The notes beneath the pieces were generated by a model. That model saw nothing but the letters and a program-made list of their open reading frames with translations, searched no databases and had not been told where the DNA came from. From Herbinix sp. (GTDB lineage Bacteria; Bacillota; Clostridia; Lachnospirales; Lachnospiraceae), in contig JAQZBN010000011.1 of assembly GCA_029238935.1 (NCBI GenBank), positions 1 to 64,000 of the forward strand: a DNA stretch of 64,000 nucleotides, in the 5' to 3' direction. Of the stretch, positions 17,031-26,485 are shown in pieces; positions within the stretch are counted from its first letter, which is position 1, and each line of letters starts with the position of its first letter. Made by a program: the position numbers and the translations under genes.

Positions 17031-19403
17031 ATGGATAAGAAGTATGATTTTACGAAAGCAGAGGTAGAAATTCAACAGCTATGGGAAGAAAAGGGCATTT
17101 ATAACTATCAGAACGGTAGGGAGAGAAAGGTATATTCCATTGATACACCACCACCAACCGTAAGCGGCAATCTTCATATCGGCCATGTATTTTCATATAC
17201 TCAAGCTGAAATGATTGCCCGTTTCAAAAGAATGCAAGGTTATGATGTTTTTTACCCCTTTGGATTTGATGATAATGGATTACCGACGGAACGACTGGTA
17301 GAACGGGATGAGAAAGTAAGAGCAGCTGATCTAAGCAGAGATGAGTTTCGTGAGAAATGTTTAAGAGTAAGTTTAAAGTATGAGGAGGAGTTTAAAGAAT
17401 TATGGCAGAGTTTAGGCTTTAGTGTAGACTGGTCTCTGCAATATCGAACCGTATCCGATCAAACCCAGAGGATATCGCAAAGATCATTTCTGGACCTTGT
17501 AAAAAAGGGGAAAGCTTACCTAAAAGAATCACCGGTATTATGGTGTACTGAATGCCGTACCTCCATTGCACAGGCAGAGTTAGATACGAAGGAAGCTGAG
17601 ACAACATTCCATTATCTTGAGTTTGAAACAAAAAAGGATAAACTAATGATAGCAACTACAAGACCCGAGTTATTGTATGGGTGTGTATGTATTTTTGTTC
17701 ATCCTCATGATGAGAGATATCAAGATTATATCGGTCAGACGGCTATTGTCCCACTCTATGAGTTCTCTGTTCCTATTCTTGCAGACGAAGAAGTAAGCAG
17801 AGAAAAGGGAACCGGTGCAGTAATGTGCTGTACCTTTGGAGATATGACCGATGCAAGTTGGTATCAAACCCATCAGCTTCCTTATAAACAAGTGATATTA
17901 CCGAATGGGACCATAGAGGAGCATGTACCCTATATTGGTGGCATGGAGGTTGCCAAAGCCCGCAGATTTATTATAGAAGATTTAAGAGCATCAGGGAAAC
18001 TAATAAAGCAAGAGATCATCACACATTCCGTAGGTGTACATGAGCGTTGCCAAAAGGCGATTGAAATTATTCCATCAAACCAATGGTATATTGAAGTATT
18101 ATCTGAAAAAGAACGATATTTACAAGCGGCAGAGGAGATACACTGGTATCCAGAACATATGAAGAAACGATTTGTTCTATGGGTAGAAAATCTTAAGTGG
18201 GACTGGTGCATATCTAGGCAACGGTATTTTGGAGTTCCCATACCGGTATGGTATTGTAAATCCTGTGGGAAACCTATCTTTGCAGAAGAAGATCAATTGC
18301 CGGTAAACCCCTTAACTACGGGTCCAAGGCATAGCTGCTCCTGCGGATGCAACGAATTTGAACCGGAGACCGCGGTTCTTGATACCTGGGCCACCTCATC
18401 AATAACACCTTTGATTAATGCTCATTATGGAGAGGACGATGATAGGAGTGAAAAAATACTTCCAATGAGTATGCGATGCCAGGCGCATGAGATTATCAGA
18501 ACCTGGGCATTTTATACGATAGTTAAAAGCCTTTATCATACAGGAAAGTTACCATGGAACGATATCATGATCAGTGGATTTGTTTTGGCAAAGCCAGGGG
18601 AAAAGATTAGTAAATCGAAGAATAATTCTACGAACACACCTCTTGCTTTAATAAAACACCATTCTGCCGACGCAATCCGTTATTGGGCAGCCAATGCCAA
18701 GCTTGGAACGGATACCTTCTTTCGTGAAGAAGATTTAAAAGAATCAAAGAGATTTTTAACGAAGTTATGGAACGCTTCCAGCTTTGCTATTATGCACTTA
18801 GCGGATTTTTCAACAAACAATTGTCCGGATCTACTGCCGATTGACCAATGGATATTGCAGCGAGTATCGGAAACAACGAAACAAGCAATGGAATATTTAA
18901 ATAAATATGAAATCGGGCAGGCGAGAAAAGAAATCGATACTTTATTCTGGAGAGACTTCTGTGATTATTATATCGAAATTATCAAAGAAAGGCTTTATCA
19001 ACCGGAGAAACATGGGGAAGAGGAACGAAGATCAGGTCAGTATGCACTTTATCACAGTCTGCTATCCATTTGTAAGCTGTATGCCATTTATACACCTCAT
19101 ATAACAGATACGATTTATCAGCAGTTTTTTCGATCTTATGTTGAGAAAACCTCTATTCATCAACTACTATGGGATATGGAGTGCAATATAGATCAATCAA
19201 TTCTTGCATTTGGATCTGAAGTATTGGAGCTTATAGCTATGGTTAGGAAATTGAAATCAGAACGTAATATGTCCTTAAAGGATCCGATGGATGAGCTATT
19301 AATAACTTGTCCGATTGCATTGGAATCATATTTTAAACGAACAGAGAAAGATATTTTGGCATGTACCAATGCAAAATGCATTCTATATGATTTTACCATG
19401 TAA
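17031..19403 (+). CDS. valS: Valine--tRNA ligase, archaeal-type short form
   Basis: A 790-residue class I synthetase that charges tRNA-Val. The HIGH motif is in NLHIGH (49-52) and the KMSKS motif is KISKS at 525-529. The segment PFGFDDNGLPTERLVE and the CP1 editing domain identify ValRS. Cys clusters at CTEC and at CKSCGKPIF...CSCGCNEFE resemble zinc knuckles. It is shorter than typical bacterial ValRS (about 880 residues) because the C-terminal coiled-coil tRNA-binding arm is missing. Together with the FDDNGLPTER wording this resembles archaeal and alpha-proteobacterial ValRS, so horizontal origin is likely. The ATG at 17031 follows GAGGAGGGAT, and the T-box with a Val specifier supports the substrate. 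Confidence 0.93.
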   Translation: MDKKYDFTKAEVEIQQLWEEKGIYNYQNGRERKVYSIDTPPPTVSGNLHIGHVFSYTQAEMIARFKRMQGYDVFYPFGFDDNGLPTERLVERDEKVRAADLSRDEFREKCLRVSLKYEEEFKELWQSLGFSVDWSLQYRTVSDQTQRISQRSFLDLVKKGKAYLKESPVLWCTECRTSIAQAELDTKEAETTFHYLEFETKKDKLMIATTRPELLYGCVCIFVHPHDERYQDYIGQTAIVPLYEFSVPILADEEVSREKGTGAVMCCTFGDMTDASWYQTHQLPYKQVILPNGTIEEHVPYIGGMEVAKARRFIIEDLRASGKLIKQEIITHSVGVHERCQKAIEIIPSNQWYIEVLSEKERYLQAAEEIHWYPEHMKKRFVLWVENLKWDWCISRQRYFGVPIPVWYCKSCGKPIFAEEDQLPVNPLTTGPRHSCSCGCNEFEPETAVLDTWATSSITPLINAHYGEDDDRSEKILPMSMRCQAHEIIRTWAFYTIVKSLYHTGKLPWNDIMISGFVLAKPGEKISKSKNNSTNTPLALIKHHSADAIRYWAANAKLGTDTFFREEDLKESKRFLTKLWNASSFAIMHLADFSTNNCPDLLPIDQWILQRVSETTKQAMEYLNKYEIGQARKEIDTLFWRDFCDYYIEIIKERLYQPEKHGEEERRSGQYALYHSLLSICKLYAIYTPHITDTIYQQFFRSYVEKTSIHQLLWDMECNIDQSILAFGSEVLELIAMVRKLKSERNMSLKDPMDELLITCPIALESYFKRTEKDILACTNAKCILYDFTM

Positions 19404-19415
19404 AGAGTTTTTTAT

Positions 19416-19498
19416 GGAACACCGAAAATGCTTCCATTATATTTAAGATTATGAAGATATTATGAAATAATATCAGTTGGTCTCATTTCGGTGTTTCC
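19416..19498 (+). terminator. Inverted repeat after valS, possible terminator
   Basis: AACACCGAAAATG at 19418-19430 pairs with CATTTCGGTGTTT at 19484-19496 with one mismatch over a 53-base loop. Only three T residues end the stem, so it may be an mRNA-stabilising hairpin rather than an efficient terminator. Confidence 0.45.
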
Positions 19499-19563
19499 AA
19501 TCGTTAGCAATTATAAACTCCTGATAAACAAATTAAAATTACCTTAAATTGTATGGAACTCTG

Positions 19564-19592
19564 TTGACAGTGGAAGACTAACCCAATATACT
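19564..19592 (+). promoter_or_regulatory. Promoter of the MacB/FtsX-type ABC gene
   Basis: Consensus TTGACA at 19564-19569 and TATACT at 19587-19592, 17-base spacer, 42 bases before the gene. Confidence 0.75.
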
Positions 19593-19634
19593 TACGATAT
19601 GTTTTGGATAACGTAAAGAAGAAAGGATTAGCAC

Positions 19635-21941
19635 ATGCTTGAACTAAAGAACATTAAAAAGTCTTATACCGTTAGCGATATAACCACAAATGCTTTGGAT
19701 GATATATCAGTATCATTTCGTGAGAACGAATTTGTAGCAATTCTCGGAGCCAGTGGTTCCGGTAAAACTACTTGCTTGAATATCATAGGAGGTTTAGATC
19801 GATATGACGCCGGTGACTTGATCATCAACGGAAAGTCAACAAAGAATTTCAAAGAGAAAGAATGGGATGCTTATCGTAACAATACGATCGGTTTTGTATT
19901 TCAAAGTTATAACTTAATCTCACACTTAAGTATCGTTGCAAATGTTGAGTTGGGTATGACCTTAAGTGGTGTATCCAGGAATGAAAAACATAAAAAAGCG
20001 TTGGAAGTGTTAGAGAAGGTTGGTCTAAAAGATCACTTGAATAAAAAACCGAACCAATTATCCGGCGGGCAGATGCAAAGAGTTGCTATAGCCCGTGCTC
20101 TGGCAAATAATCCTGATATTCTTCTTTGTGATGAACCAACCGGTGCATTGGATACAAAAACCAGCGTACAGATCATGGATCTGATCAAAGAAGTGGCATC
20201 GGATAAATTAGTTATTATGGTTACACATAATCCGGAACTGGCTTATAAATATGCAGATCGAATTGTTGAATTTCAAGATGGAAAAATTATTAATGACTCA
20301 AATCCTTATACCAAATTAGAGGAAAGTGATCGTTTCCGCCTTAAGAAGACCAGTATGAGTTTTCTTACTGCACTACGAATCTCCTTCAACAATATCCGTA
20401 CGAAAATGGGCAGAACCTTTCTAACTGCCTTTGCATCCAGCATTGGTATCATTGGAATTGCACTTATTTTAAGTCTTTCGGTTGGTTTTCAAATTCAAAT
20501 AGATGATTTTCAACAGGATGCCATGGCAGAATTCCCAATTATTATATCGCAGCAAGCTACGGAGGTCGATACAGAGGAGTTCAAGGAAAATCGTCAAGAA
20601 ATGATGGACCAAATGCTGGGCGATGTGGAATATGTAGACTCTGATGAGGTATATCTTTACGATGAAGCTGAGAGAAGAGCGATGCATACCAACATATTCA
20701 CCGAAGAATATATTGCTTATCTGGAAAAGATTGATCCTGCGATCTGCAAAAGTATTGGTTATTCCAGAGCGGTAAGCTTAAATCTCCTTAAGAAAAATGA
20801 GGATAAGGTAGCACAGGTGAATACGGGAAATATCAATTTCTCAAGTTATCCTACTGTTTTATCTGGAACTAGTTATCTGGAAGAAAATTATGATTTGTTA
20901 GCTGGAGCATATCCGACGGATGAGACCGGTTTAGTCTTAGTAGTAGATAATAAAAACAGACTAGAACAGAATATTGCATTAGAGTTAGGTTTTGATGTCG
21001 AAGATGTAGAGAGCATTAAGTTTAATGATCTGGTAGGCATCCAATTAAAAGCAGTTATGAATAATGATTATTATTCTGCTACAGAATACGGTGGCTATAC
21101 CTTAAACCTAGATTATGATAAGGTATTTGACGCGGAAAATAACATAGATCTAAAGATTGTTGGTATTGTAAGAGCAAAAAAGGATGTTTCTTTTGCAATT
21201 CTTAATGAAGGTATTGCTTATAGCGATGGCTTAGCAGAACGAGTTATCGCAATAGCCGAGGAATCCGATATCGTTAAGAGTCAAAAAGAATCAGATCATA
21301 ATGTATTAACTATGGAGGAAGTGGATGAGGAAGCAAAGGAACAGTTATTAACTTACTTGGGCGGTAATGCGATACCTTATATGATCACGGTTTATCCGAT
21401 TAATTTCCAAACGAAGGATTCCATTCTGGAGTATCTCGATGAATATAATGATAAGCAGTCAGAGGATGAAGATAAGATCGTATATACCGATCTTGCTGAT
21501 ACCATCACCGGTATGACCAGTGGAATTATGGATGGTATCACTATGGTGCTGATTGCATTCTCGTCTACCGCTTTGGTAGTAAGTTTAATCATGATAAGTA
21601 TCATTACCTACACCTCCGTCTTAGAGAGAACGAAGGAGATTGGTATCCTTAAAGCTTTGGGAGCAAGAAAGAAAGACATTTCCAGAGTGTTTGATGCTGA
21701 GACCTGTATCCTTGGTGTATTTTCCGGTGTCCTAGGTATCGTAATAGCTTGGCTGTTAACGTTCCCGATTAATTCTTTGATCTATAATGCCACTAAATTG
21801 GAACATGTAGCAAGATTACAGCTTTCCCATGCAGTGATACTAATTATCATCAGTACCATTTTAACTATGCTGGGTGGTCATATACCTGCTAGAATTGCTT
21901 CTAAAAAAGATGCAGTGGAAGCCTTAAGAACTGGTGATTGA
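19635..21941 (+). CDS. ABC transporter, fused ATPase and FtsX/MacB-type permease
   Basis: A 768-residue fusion. The N-terminal ATPase has Walker [10 protein letters not shown] (38-46), signature [15 protein letters not shown] and Walker [12 protein letters not shown]. The C-terminal part has the FtsX/MacB permease topology: one membrane helix at about 265-290, a large external domain at about 290-630, and three helices at about 640-760, with the [19 protein letters not shown] motif between them. The type VII ABC fold drives mechanotransmission, lipoprotein or antimicrobial-peptide extrusion. No MacA partner or bacitracin-type sensor kinase is adjacent, so the substrate is unknown. ATG 19635 follows AAAGGA. 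The gene is monocistronic, with a promoter before and a hairpin after. Confidence 0.93.
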   Translation: MLELKNIKKSYTVSDITTNALDDISVSFRENEFVAILGASGSGKTTCLNIIGGLDRYDAGDLIINGKSTKNFKEKEWDAYRNNTIGFVFQSYNLISHLSIVANVELGMTLSGVSRNEKHKKALEVLEKVGLKDHLNKKPNQLSGGQMQRVAIARALANNPDILLCDEPTGALDTKTSVQIMDLIKEVASDKLVIMVTHNPELAYKYADRIVEFQDGKIINDSNPYTKLEESDRFRLKKTSMSFLTALRISFNNIRTKMGRTFLTAFASSIGIIGIALILSLSVGFQIQIDDFQQDAMAEFPIIISQQATEVDTEEFKENRQEMMDQMLGDVEYVDSDEVYLYDEAERRAMHTNIFTEEYIAYLEKIDPAICKSIGYSRAVSLNLLKKNEDKVAQVNTGNINFSSYPTVLSGTSYLEENYDLLAGAYPTDETGLVLVVDNKNRLEQNIALELGFDVEDVESIKFNDLVGIQLKAVMNNDYYSATEYGGYTLNLDYDKVFDAENNIDLKIVGIVRAKKDVSFAILNEGIAYSDGLAERVIAIAEESDIVKSQKESDHNVLTMEEVDEEAKEQLLTYLGGNAIPYMITVYPINFQTKDSILEYLDEYNDKQSEDEDKIVYTDLADTITGMTSGIMDGITMVLIAFSSTALVVSLIMISIITYTSVLERTKEIGILKALGARKKDISRVFDAETCILGVFSGVLGIVIAWLLTFPINSLIYNATKLEHVARLQLSHAVILIIISTILTMLGGHIPARIASKKDAVEALRTGD

Positions 21942-21998
21942 TAAATTTGCACTGATAACGATCTGTCAAGTTATACCGACAAATGAATAGTGAAGATC

Positions 21999-22034
21999 AA
22001 ACTGTCATAGGCTATGCTTATTGGCAGTTTTTTC
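21999..22034 (+). terminator. Terminator after ABC fusion gene
   Basis: AACTGTCA at 21999-22006 pairs with TGGCAGTT at 22022-22029 (one G-U), followed by TTTTCTT. The rest of the gap to 22267 shows no gene. Confidence 0.75.
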
Positions 22035-22267
22035 TTATTGATTTATTGCTATGAGTGTTAAACTATGGTAGAATTTAAACCATAAGTGAAACTTTTTCTA
22101 TGGATTTTATTAGTATATAATAAGAAGGTAACATGTCTAGAATGCTATAAAGTGATATAATTACGAACATTTTTATACATAATAGGAATATACAAAATAC
22201 TCATATGATAATAGGCTTTTTTATTGCAAAAGATGATTTCATAGAATAAAGAAAGAAAGGAACATGA

Positions 22268-23527
22268 ATGGTAACTATAAAATATTTATCGAATGGAATA
22301 ACAGTAGTATTAGAAGCGATGCCTTATTTACGAAGTGCAGCTTTTGGTGTATGGGTCAGAGTTGGCTCTGCAAATGAAAACAATAGCAATAACGGAATCG
22401 CTCATATGATAGAACATATGTTGTTTAAAGGTACAGAAAGAAGAAGTGCAAAACAGATTGCAGATGAGATGGCTCGAATCGGAGGGAATATCAATGCTTT
22501 TACCAGTAAAGAATGTACATCTTATTATTCCTCAACCTTGAGTGAACATTTGCCAATCGCGATTGATATCATCGGGGATATGCTTAATAACTCAGTGATT
22601 GATGAGAAAGCCCTTAAGAAGGAAAAGGGTGTAATTATTGAAGAGATTGATATGTATGATGATTCTCCAGAGGATTTGGTACATGAGATGCTTCAACAAA
22701 GAGTTTGGAAAGACCATCCCCTGGGTTATTTGATTTCAGGAACGAAAAAAATAGTTCGCAAGGTAAGTCGGGATCAGATTTTAGAATTCATAGACACATA
22801 TTATGTGGCTGAAAATATGGTAATCTCGGTGGCGGGAAATTTTGAGGAAGAGGAGGTATTATCTTTACTGGAAGCACAATTTGGGCAGATGAAGCGTAAA
22901 GGTGATACTAATATCGTTGATTCAATAAAACCGGATTACCACAAGGTGCTTTGCACGCGAGATAAGGATATTGAACAGCTTCATTGTAATATCGCATTTA
23001 ACTGTATTTCCTATCTTTCTGAGGAACGTTATGTACTATCCGTATTTAATTCTATATTTGGCGGAAGCATCAATTCGAGACTATTTCAGAAGATCCGTGA
23101 GAACAGCGGTCTAACATATTCGATCTATTCCTATGGTAGTTCTTACCGTGAAACCGGTTTGTTTCATATTTATGCAGCGATGAATCCATCTCAGGGAGCA
23201 CAGGTAGTCAAAAAGATTTATCAAATCATGGAAGAGATCAAAAAGAAGGGTGTTACGAAGGAAGAATTAGACATGACGAAGGAACAGATAAAAACCGAGC
23301 TGATCCTGGGTAGTGAGAGTGCAAAAAGCAGAATGAATTCCAATGGTAAGTCAATGTTAAACAGAGGAACCATCTTACCATTAGAGAATGTCATAGAAGG
23401 GGTGAATAACGTGAGCCTGGAACACATCAAAGACTTTTCCAATCGTTATCTAAATCTAAAAGATGGATCTGTATCCTTGGTGGGTAATTTGAAGGATTTT
23501 GATATTAAAGCGCTAGGAATTTCGTAA
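22268..23527 (+). CDS. M16-family zinc peptidase (pitrilysin/processing-peptidase type)
   Basis: A 419-residue M16B-type peptidase, about half the size of insulysin. The inverted zinc motif HMIEH is at 46-50 (HxxEH), and the third ligand is expected in the EEIDMYDDSPEDLVHE segment near residue 120-135. The C-terminal half has the conserved RLFQKIRENSGLTYSIYS region, where the R/Y pair is part of the substrate site in dimeric M16B enzymes. It resembles the B. subtilis YmxG/MlpA group, whose gene follows pnp in many Firmicutes; here it lies about 6.6 kb downstream of pnp. The biological substrate is not known. ATG 22268 follows AAAGGAAC. Confidence 0.93.
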   Translation: MVTIKYLSNGITVVLEAMPYLRSAAFGVWVRVGSANENNSNNGIAHMIEHMLFKGTERRSAKQIADEMARIGGNINAFTSKECTSYYSSTLSEHLPIAIDIIGDMLNNSVIDEKALKKEKGVIIEEIDMYDDSPEDLVHEMLQQRVWKDHPLGYLISGTKKIVRKVSRDQILEFIDTYYVAENMVISVAGNFEEEEVLSLLEAQFGQMKRKGDTNIVDSIKPDYHKVLCTRDKDIEQLHCNIAFNCISYLSEERYVLSVFNSIFGGSINSRLFQKIRENSGLTYSIYSYGSSYRETGLFHIYAAMNPSQGAQVVKKIYQIMEEIKKKGVTKEELDMTKEQIKTELILGSESAKSRMNSNGKSMLNRGTILPLENVIEGVNNVSLEHIKDFSNRYLNLKDGSVSLVGNLKDFDIKALGIS

Positions 23528-23617
23528 TTCATATTAAAGGAAGAATACTACATGTAAAACTACGAGTTTGAAATGTATGTATAATGAGTTTAGTAAAGAT
23601 GATATAGAAAGTATAAA

Positions 23618-23790
23618 AGAAAATACGATATATAATATACAGTATAGAAAATACGATATAGAATATATAGTATAGAAAATAAGATATAGAAAATATGATA
23701 TAGATAATACAACAAAAAATAAGATAAAAAAATATGATAAAGAAAATACGGTAAAAGGAAATACGGTAAAAGAAAATACGATAAATAAGG
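23618..23790. repeat. Degenerate 15-bp AT-rich tandem repeat
   Basis: About ten imperfect units built on GAAAATACGATATA fill the gap between the peptidase gene and the AIM24-family gene. Because the unit is close to 15 bp, one minus-strand frame stays open and would encode a Tyr/Phe/Leu-rich product; I do not call it a gene. No secondary structure stands out beyond AT-rich pairing. Confidence 0.7.
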
Positions 23791-23918
23791 GTAGATTAGA
23801 GGCCTCATATATATTTTATCGTAGAATTTGAGATAGATGTATAGAAACTAACTATCATTAAAAATAAAAATGGTAACTATAAATATTAAAATATACAATA
23901 AATCAAGGGGGTAACACG

Positions 23919-24599
23919 ATGAAATATGAAATTCACGGAGAGCCACTTCCCGTTGTAACATGTCACGTTAATCCGGGAGAGTGCCTAATCACTGAACGGG
24001 GATCTATGAGTTGGATGAGCCCTAATATGAAGATGGAAACATCCACAAACGGAGGAATTGGAAAAGCCCTTGGGCGGATGTTTTCCGGTGACTCCATATT
24101 TCAAAACAGATATACTGCAACTGGTGGAGAAGGATTAATCGCATTCGCATCCAGTTTTCCCGGCTCGATCAGAGCACTGCCGATCGCACCTGGTAATGAA
24201 ATGATTGTGCAAAAGTCCGCGTTTTTGGCTTCCGAAGCAAGTGTTGAACTATCCATTCATTTTCAAAAGAAGATCGGAGCAGGGTTTTTTGGCGGTGAAG
24301 GATTTATTATGCAGAGACTCTCCGGACATGGTACAGCGTTTATTGAGATCGATGGAACAGCAGTAGAGTATGAACTTGCACCTGGTCAATCCATCATTGT
24401 AGATACAGGGTATCTCGCAGCTATGTCAAGTACCTGTTCTATGGAAATCCAAACCGTTCCTGGTGTTAAAAATATGCTGTTTGGTGGAGAAGGTATCTTT
24501 AATACCGTAGTGACGGGACCAGGTAAGATTATATTACAAACAATGCCGGTAAGTACGGTTGCAGCAACGATTCGGCCATTTATCCCTACAGCAAAATAA
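23919..24599 (+). CDS. AIM24 / TIGR00266 family protein
   Basis: A 226-residue protein of the AIM24 (TIGR00266) family. Family features are the N-terminal MKYEIHGEPLPVVTCHVNPGECLITERGSMSWM, the GEGLIAFASSFPGSIRALPI core, then FFGGEGFIMQRLSGHGTAFIEI and LAPGQSIIVDTGYLAAM. The fold is an all-beta trimer in solved relatives. The mitochondrial member affects inner-membrane organisation, but the bacterial role is unknown. There is no signal peptide or membrane helix. ATG 23919 follows AAGGGGG. The gene stands alone, followed by a strong hairpin. Confidence 0.93.
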   Translation: MKYEIHGEPLPVVTCHVNPGECLITERGSMSWMSPNMKMETSTNGGIGKALGRMFSGDSIFQNRYTATGGEGLIAFASSFPGSIRALPIAPGNEMIVQKSAFLASEASVELSIHFQKKIGAGFFGGEGFIMQRLSGHGTAFIEIDGTAVEYELAPGQSIIVDTGYLAAMSSTCSMEIQTVPGVKNMLFGGEGIFNTVVTGPGKIILQTMPVSTVAATIRPFIPTAK

Positions 24600-24681
24600 C
24601 TATTTGTTAATCTATATTATATAGATCCATTATGGATTAATTAATGTTTGGTTCGATAGTTAATATATGAAAAAAATAACA

Positions 24682-24717
24682 AAAGGATATCACGAGGTAA
24701 CCGTGATATCCTTTCTT
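24682..24717. terminator. Strong hairpin after the AIM24-family gene
   Basis: AAAGGATATCACG at 24682-24694 pairs perfectly with CGTGATATCCTTT at 24701-24713 and is followed by CTTAAT. A 13-bp stem with a 6-base loop; it could act on both strands. Confidence 0.8.
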
Positions 24718-24848
24718 AATGTAAGTCAATTAAAAGATTTAGATAGTTTGAATATAATAAACTTTGAATATTGATAAAGTAAAAATTTTATTTAAATTTA
24801 AATATTATATAGTTTGAATAGTATATAGTATAAAATATTTATTTGTTT

Positions 24849-24921
24849 CACCAGCTGACCCCAAACCGAGTTTATTTGATGGGGTTCTCGGTGGTGGAGA
24901 CAGTGTACATATGACTGCTCC
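24849..24921. ncRNA. Candidate structured RNA with pseudoknot potential
   Basis: On the plus strand CACC (24849-24852) can pair with GGTG (24893-24896), enclosing ACCGAG (24865-24870) with CTCGGT (24887-24892). CCCCA (24859-24863) in the 5' bulge can pair with TGGGG (24880-24884) in the loop, giving an H-type pseudoknot. A second hairpin, GGAG-a-CAGT with ACTG-CTCC (24896-24921), follows directly. The GC-rich island sits in very AT-rich DNA between two converging genes. I cannot match it to a named RNA family, and it could be a remnant of a mobile element. Strand is uncertain. Confidence 0.35.
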
Positions 24922-25009
24922 TCGAACTCACTCATTAGCTTTTTGAAAACCAATGAAAGCAAAATACCCCTGTAGTTTCTACTTGAGACAATAACGTTTT
25001 GATAACTTA

Positions 25010-25900
25010 TTATGCAATTGTTATCGTATAAAATGTAGAGAATATATCACCTGCAGCAAGGGAATTGATCCAAGCTTTTTCCTCGAGGGAACCAAAAAAA
25101 TCACTGTTATCGCAACGGCCATACCAAGGTTCTATGCAGATAAAAGGAGCATTTTTTCCGGTTGGGGACCAGAGACCAAAGAGAGGCGCATCGAAAGTAA
25201 CTGTTACATAAGGTTTCTTTGAAGGGTCCAGCAGAGATACCTCGTGACACTGATGATGCTCAATGATCAAGGCATCATGATCAAACATATGGGGATCAAT
25301 TGGACAGACTCCTTGATCTGTATCCAAGATGTATTGCTCTTCGAAAGGCTTATTGACAGCAAAACCTTGATTGTCTACTAAAATATAGTGAAGAGGATCC
25401 TTTTGATCAAAACCAAAATAATATTCATTTTGATTATGAGATGGATCTAAGGGACAATAGAAGGCAGGATGACCACCGATGGAGAAGTACATCACGGAAG
25501 TGTCCTGATTCATTACTTTCCATAAACATTTGACGCTACGATCGATAAGTTGATAACCAATCTCCAAGGCGAATAGGAAGGGGTATACCTTAAGGGTTTC
25601 TTCGGTAGCTTCCAGACGAAACCATATCTCATTTTCGCTTTGTGAGATACAGATAAACTGTGCATCCCTGGCAAAACCATGTTGAGGAAGGGTGTATTCT
25701 TTTCCCTGATAGGTATATGTTTTATTCTTTACACTTCCAACGATGGGAAATAAAATAGGTGAATGACGTTTCCAATAAGCCGGATCTGCATTCCATAAAT
25801 ATTCTTTATTTGTTTTCTGATCAAGAACTGAAGTTAACTCAGCACCGAGATCATCCATTTGCAGCTTTAATTGATCATTTTGTAGGGTATAGACAGACAT
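25010..25900 (-). CDS. Aldose 1-epimerase family protein (LacX-like)
   Basis: A 296-residue galactose-mutarotase-fold protein resembling the LacX subgroup. Typical elements are LGAELTSVLDQKTNKEYLWNADPAYWKRHSPILFPIVG, LPQHGFARDAQF with the catalytic-type His, SIGGHPAFYCPL, and the C-terminal CIEPWYGRCDN with the acidic residue. The family interconverts anomers of aldoses; the sugar is not known here. The start is ATG 25898-25900 on the minus strand, with a GGAGGTT seven bases upstream; a longer frame exists but lacks such a site. No sugar genes are adjacent, so the context does not help. Confidence 0.92.
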   Translation of the reverse strand: MSVYTLQNDQLKLQMDDLGAELTSVLDQKTNKEYLWNADPAYWKRHSPILFPIVGSVKNKTYTYQGKEYTLPQHGFARDAQFICISQSENEIWFRLEATEETLKVYPFLFALEIGYQLIDRSVKCLWKVMNQDTSVMYFSIGGHPAFYCPLDPSHNQNEYYFGFDQKDPLHYILVDNQGFAVNKPFEEQYILDTDQGVCPIDPHMFDHDALIIEHHQCHEVSLLDPSKKPYVTVTFDAPLFGLWSPTGKNAPFICIEPWYGRCDNSDFFGSLEEKAWINSLAAGDIFSTFYTITIA

Positions 25901-26158
25901 AATAACCTCCTGGTATGTTCTTAATAAGTTAGAATACAAATTGAATAGGGAATGATAGGATTTCATGGAAATCCATAAACCATTTCATTCTAGTATTCTG
26001 TAAATAAATGATAGATATTACATTATTTATAATGGAATATTGTAACACAAGAACAGATATATTTCTATTAAATAGAATGTTAAATTTTAAAAAGCAATAA
26101 CAGATGACTGTGTCCTAAAGAACTAACCTATAAAATTCTACCATACAAAGAAATACTC

Positions 26159-26186
26159 TTGACATTGTAGGTAAGAATGATATAAT
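26159..26186 (+). promoter_or_regulatory. Promoter of the thrS T-box transcript
   Basis: TTGACA at 26159-26164 and TATAAT at 26181-26186 with a 16-base spacer. Both hexamers are perfect consensus. Confidence 0.85.
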
Positions 26187-26194
26187 TCAGATAT

Positions 26195-26452
26195 AAATAA
26201 AATTTATAAAACGTTGATGAGAAGAGTAATATGCCAAAATTTTCAGAGAGAGATATGATTTGGTGTGAGTATCTTAATGGGAAGCATATGAAAACTACCT
26301 CTGAGTGACCCCAATCCGGTCCGGTGATTCCGTTATCAATTAGAATGAAGTGGGTGCATACACACACCAATAAGGGTGGAACCGCGACGTAGAATTTACG
26401 CTCGTCCCTTTCGATTTGATAAAAGCCAAGTCGAAAGAGATGGGCTTTTTGA
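26195..26452 (+). promoter_or_regulatory. T-box leader of thrS (Thr specifier ACU)
   Basis: A tRNA-Thr-sensing T-box. Stem I has GATGAGAAGAGTA, an AGAGAG motif and GATTTGGTGTGAG in its distal loop. The specifier loop reads GAAA-ACT-ACC, placing the threonine codon ACT at 26294-26296. The T-box AAGGGTGGAACCGCG is at 26373-26387; its TGGA bulge predicts a tRNA discriminator U. The antiterminator pairs AAGGG with CCCTT. The competing terminator pairs CCC-TTTCGATTTG with CAAGTCGAAA-GGG (about 26405-26445) followed by T5. The leader ends 33 bases before thrS. Confidence 0.95.
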
Positions 26453-26485
26453 TTCGATAGTATAGATTTTGAGAGGAGAAAGAAA

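Noticed and set aside
23590-23808. Minus-strand 72-codon frame rich in Tyr, Phe and Leu
   Set aside because: It is produced by the 15-bp AT-rich repeat. No ribosome site and no natural protein composition.
24849-25010. 6S RNA, SRP RNA or tmRNA in the AIM24/epimerase gap
   Set aside because: None of the conserved hallmark sequences of these RNAs is visible; only local pseudoknot and hairpin potential is reported.
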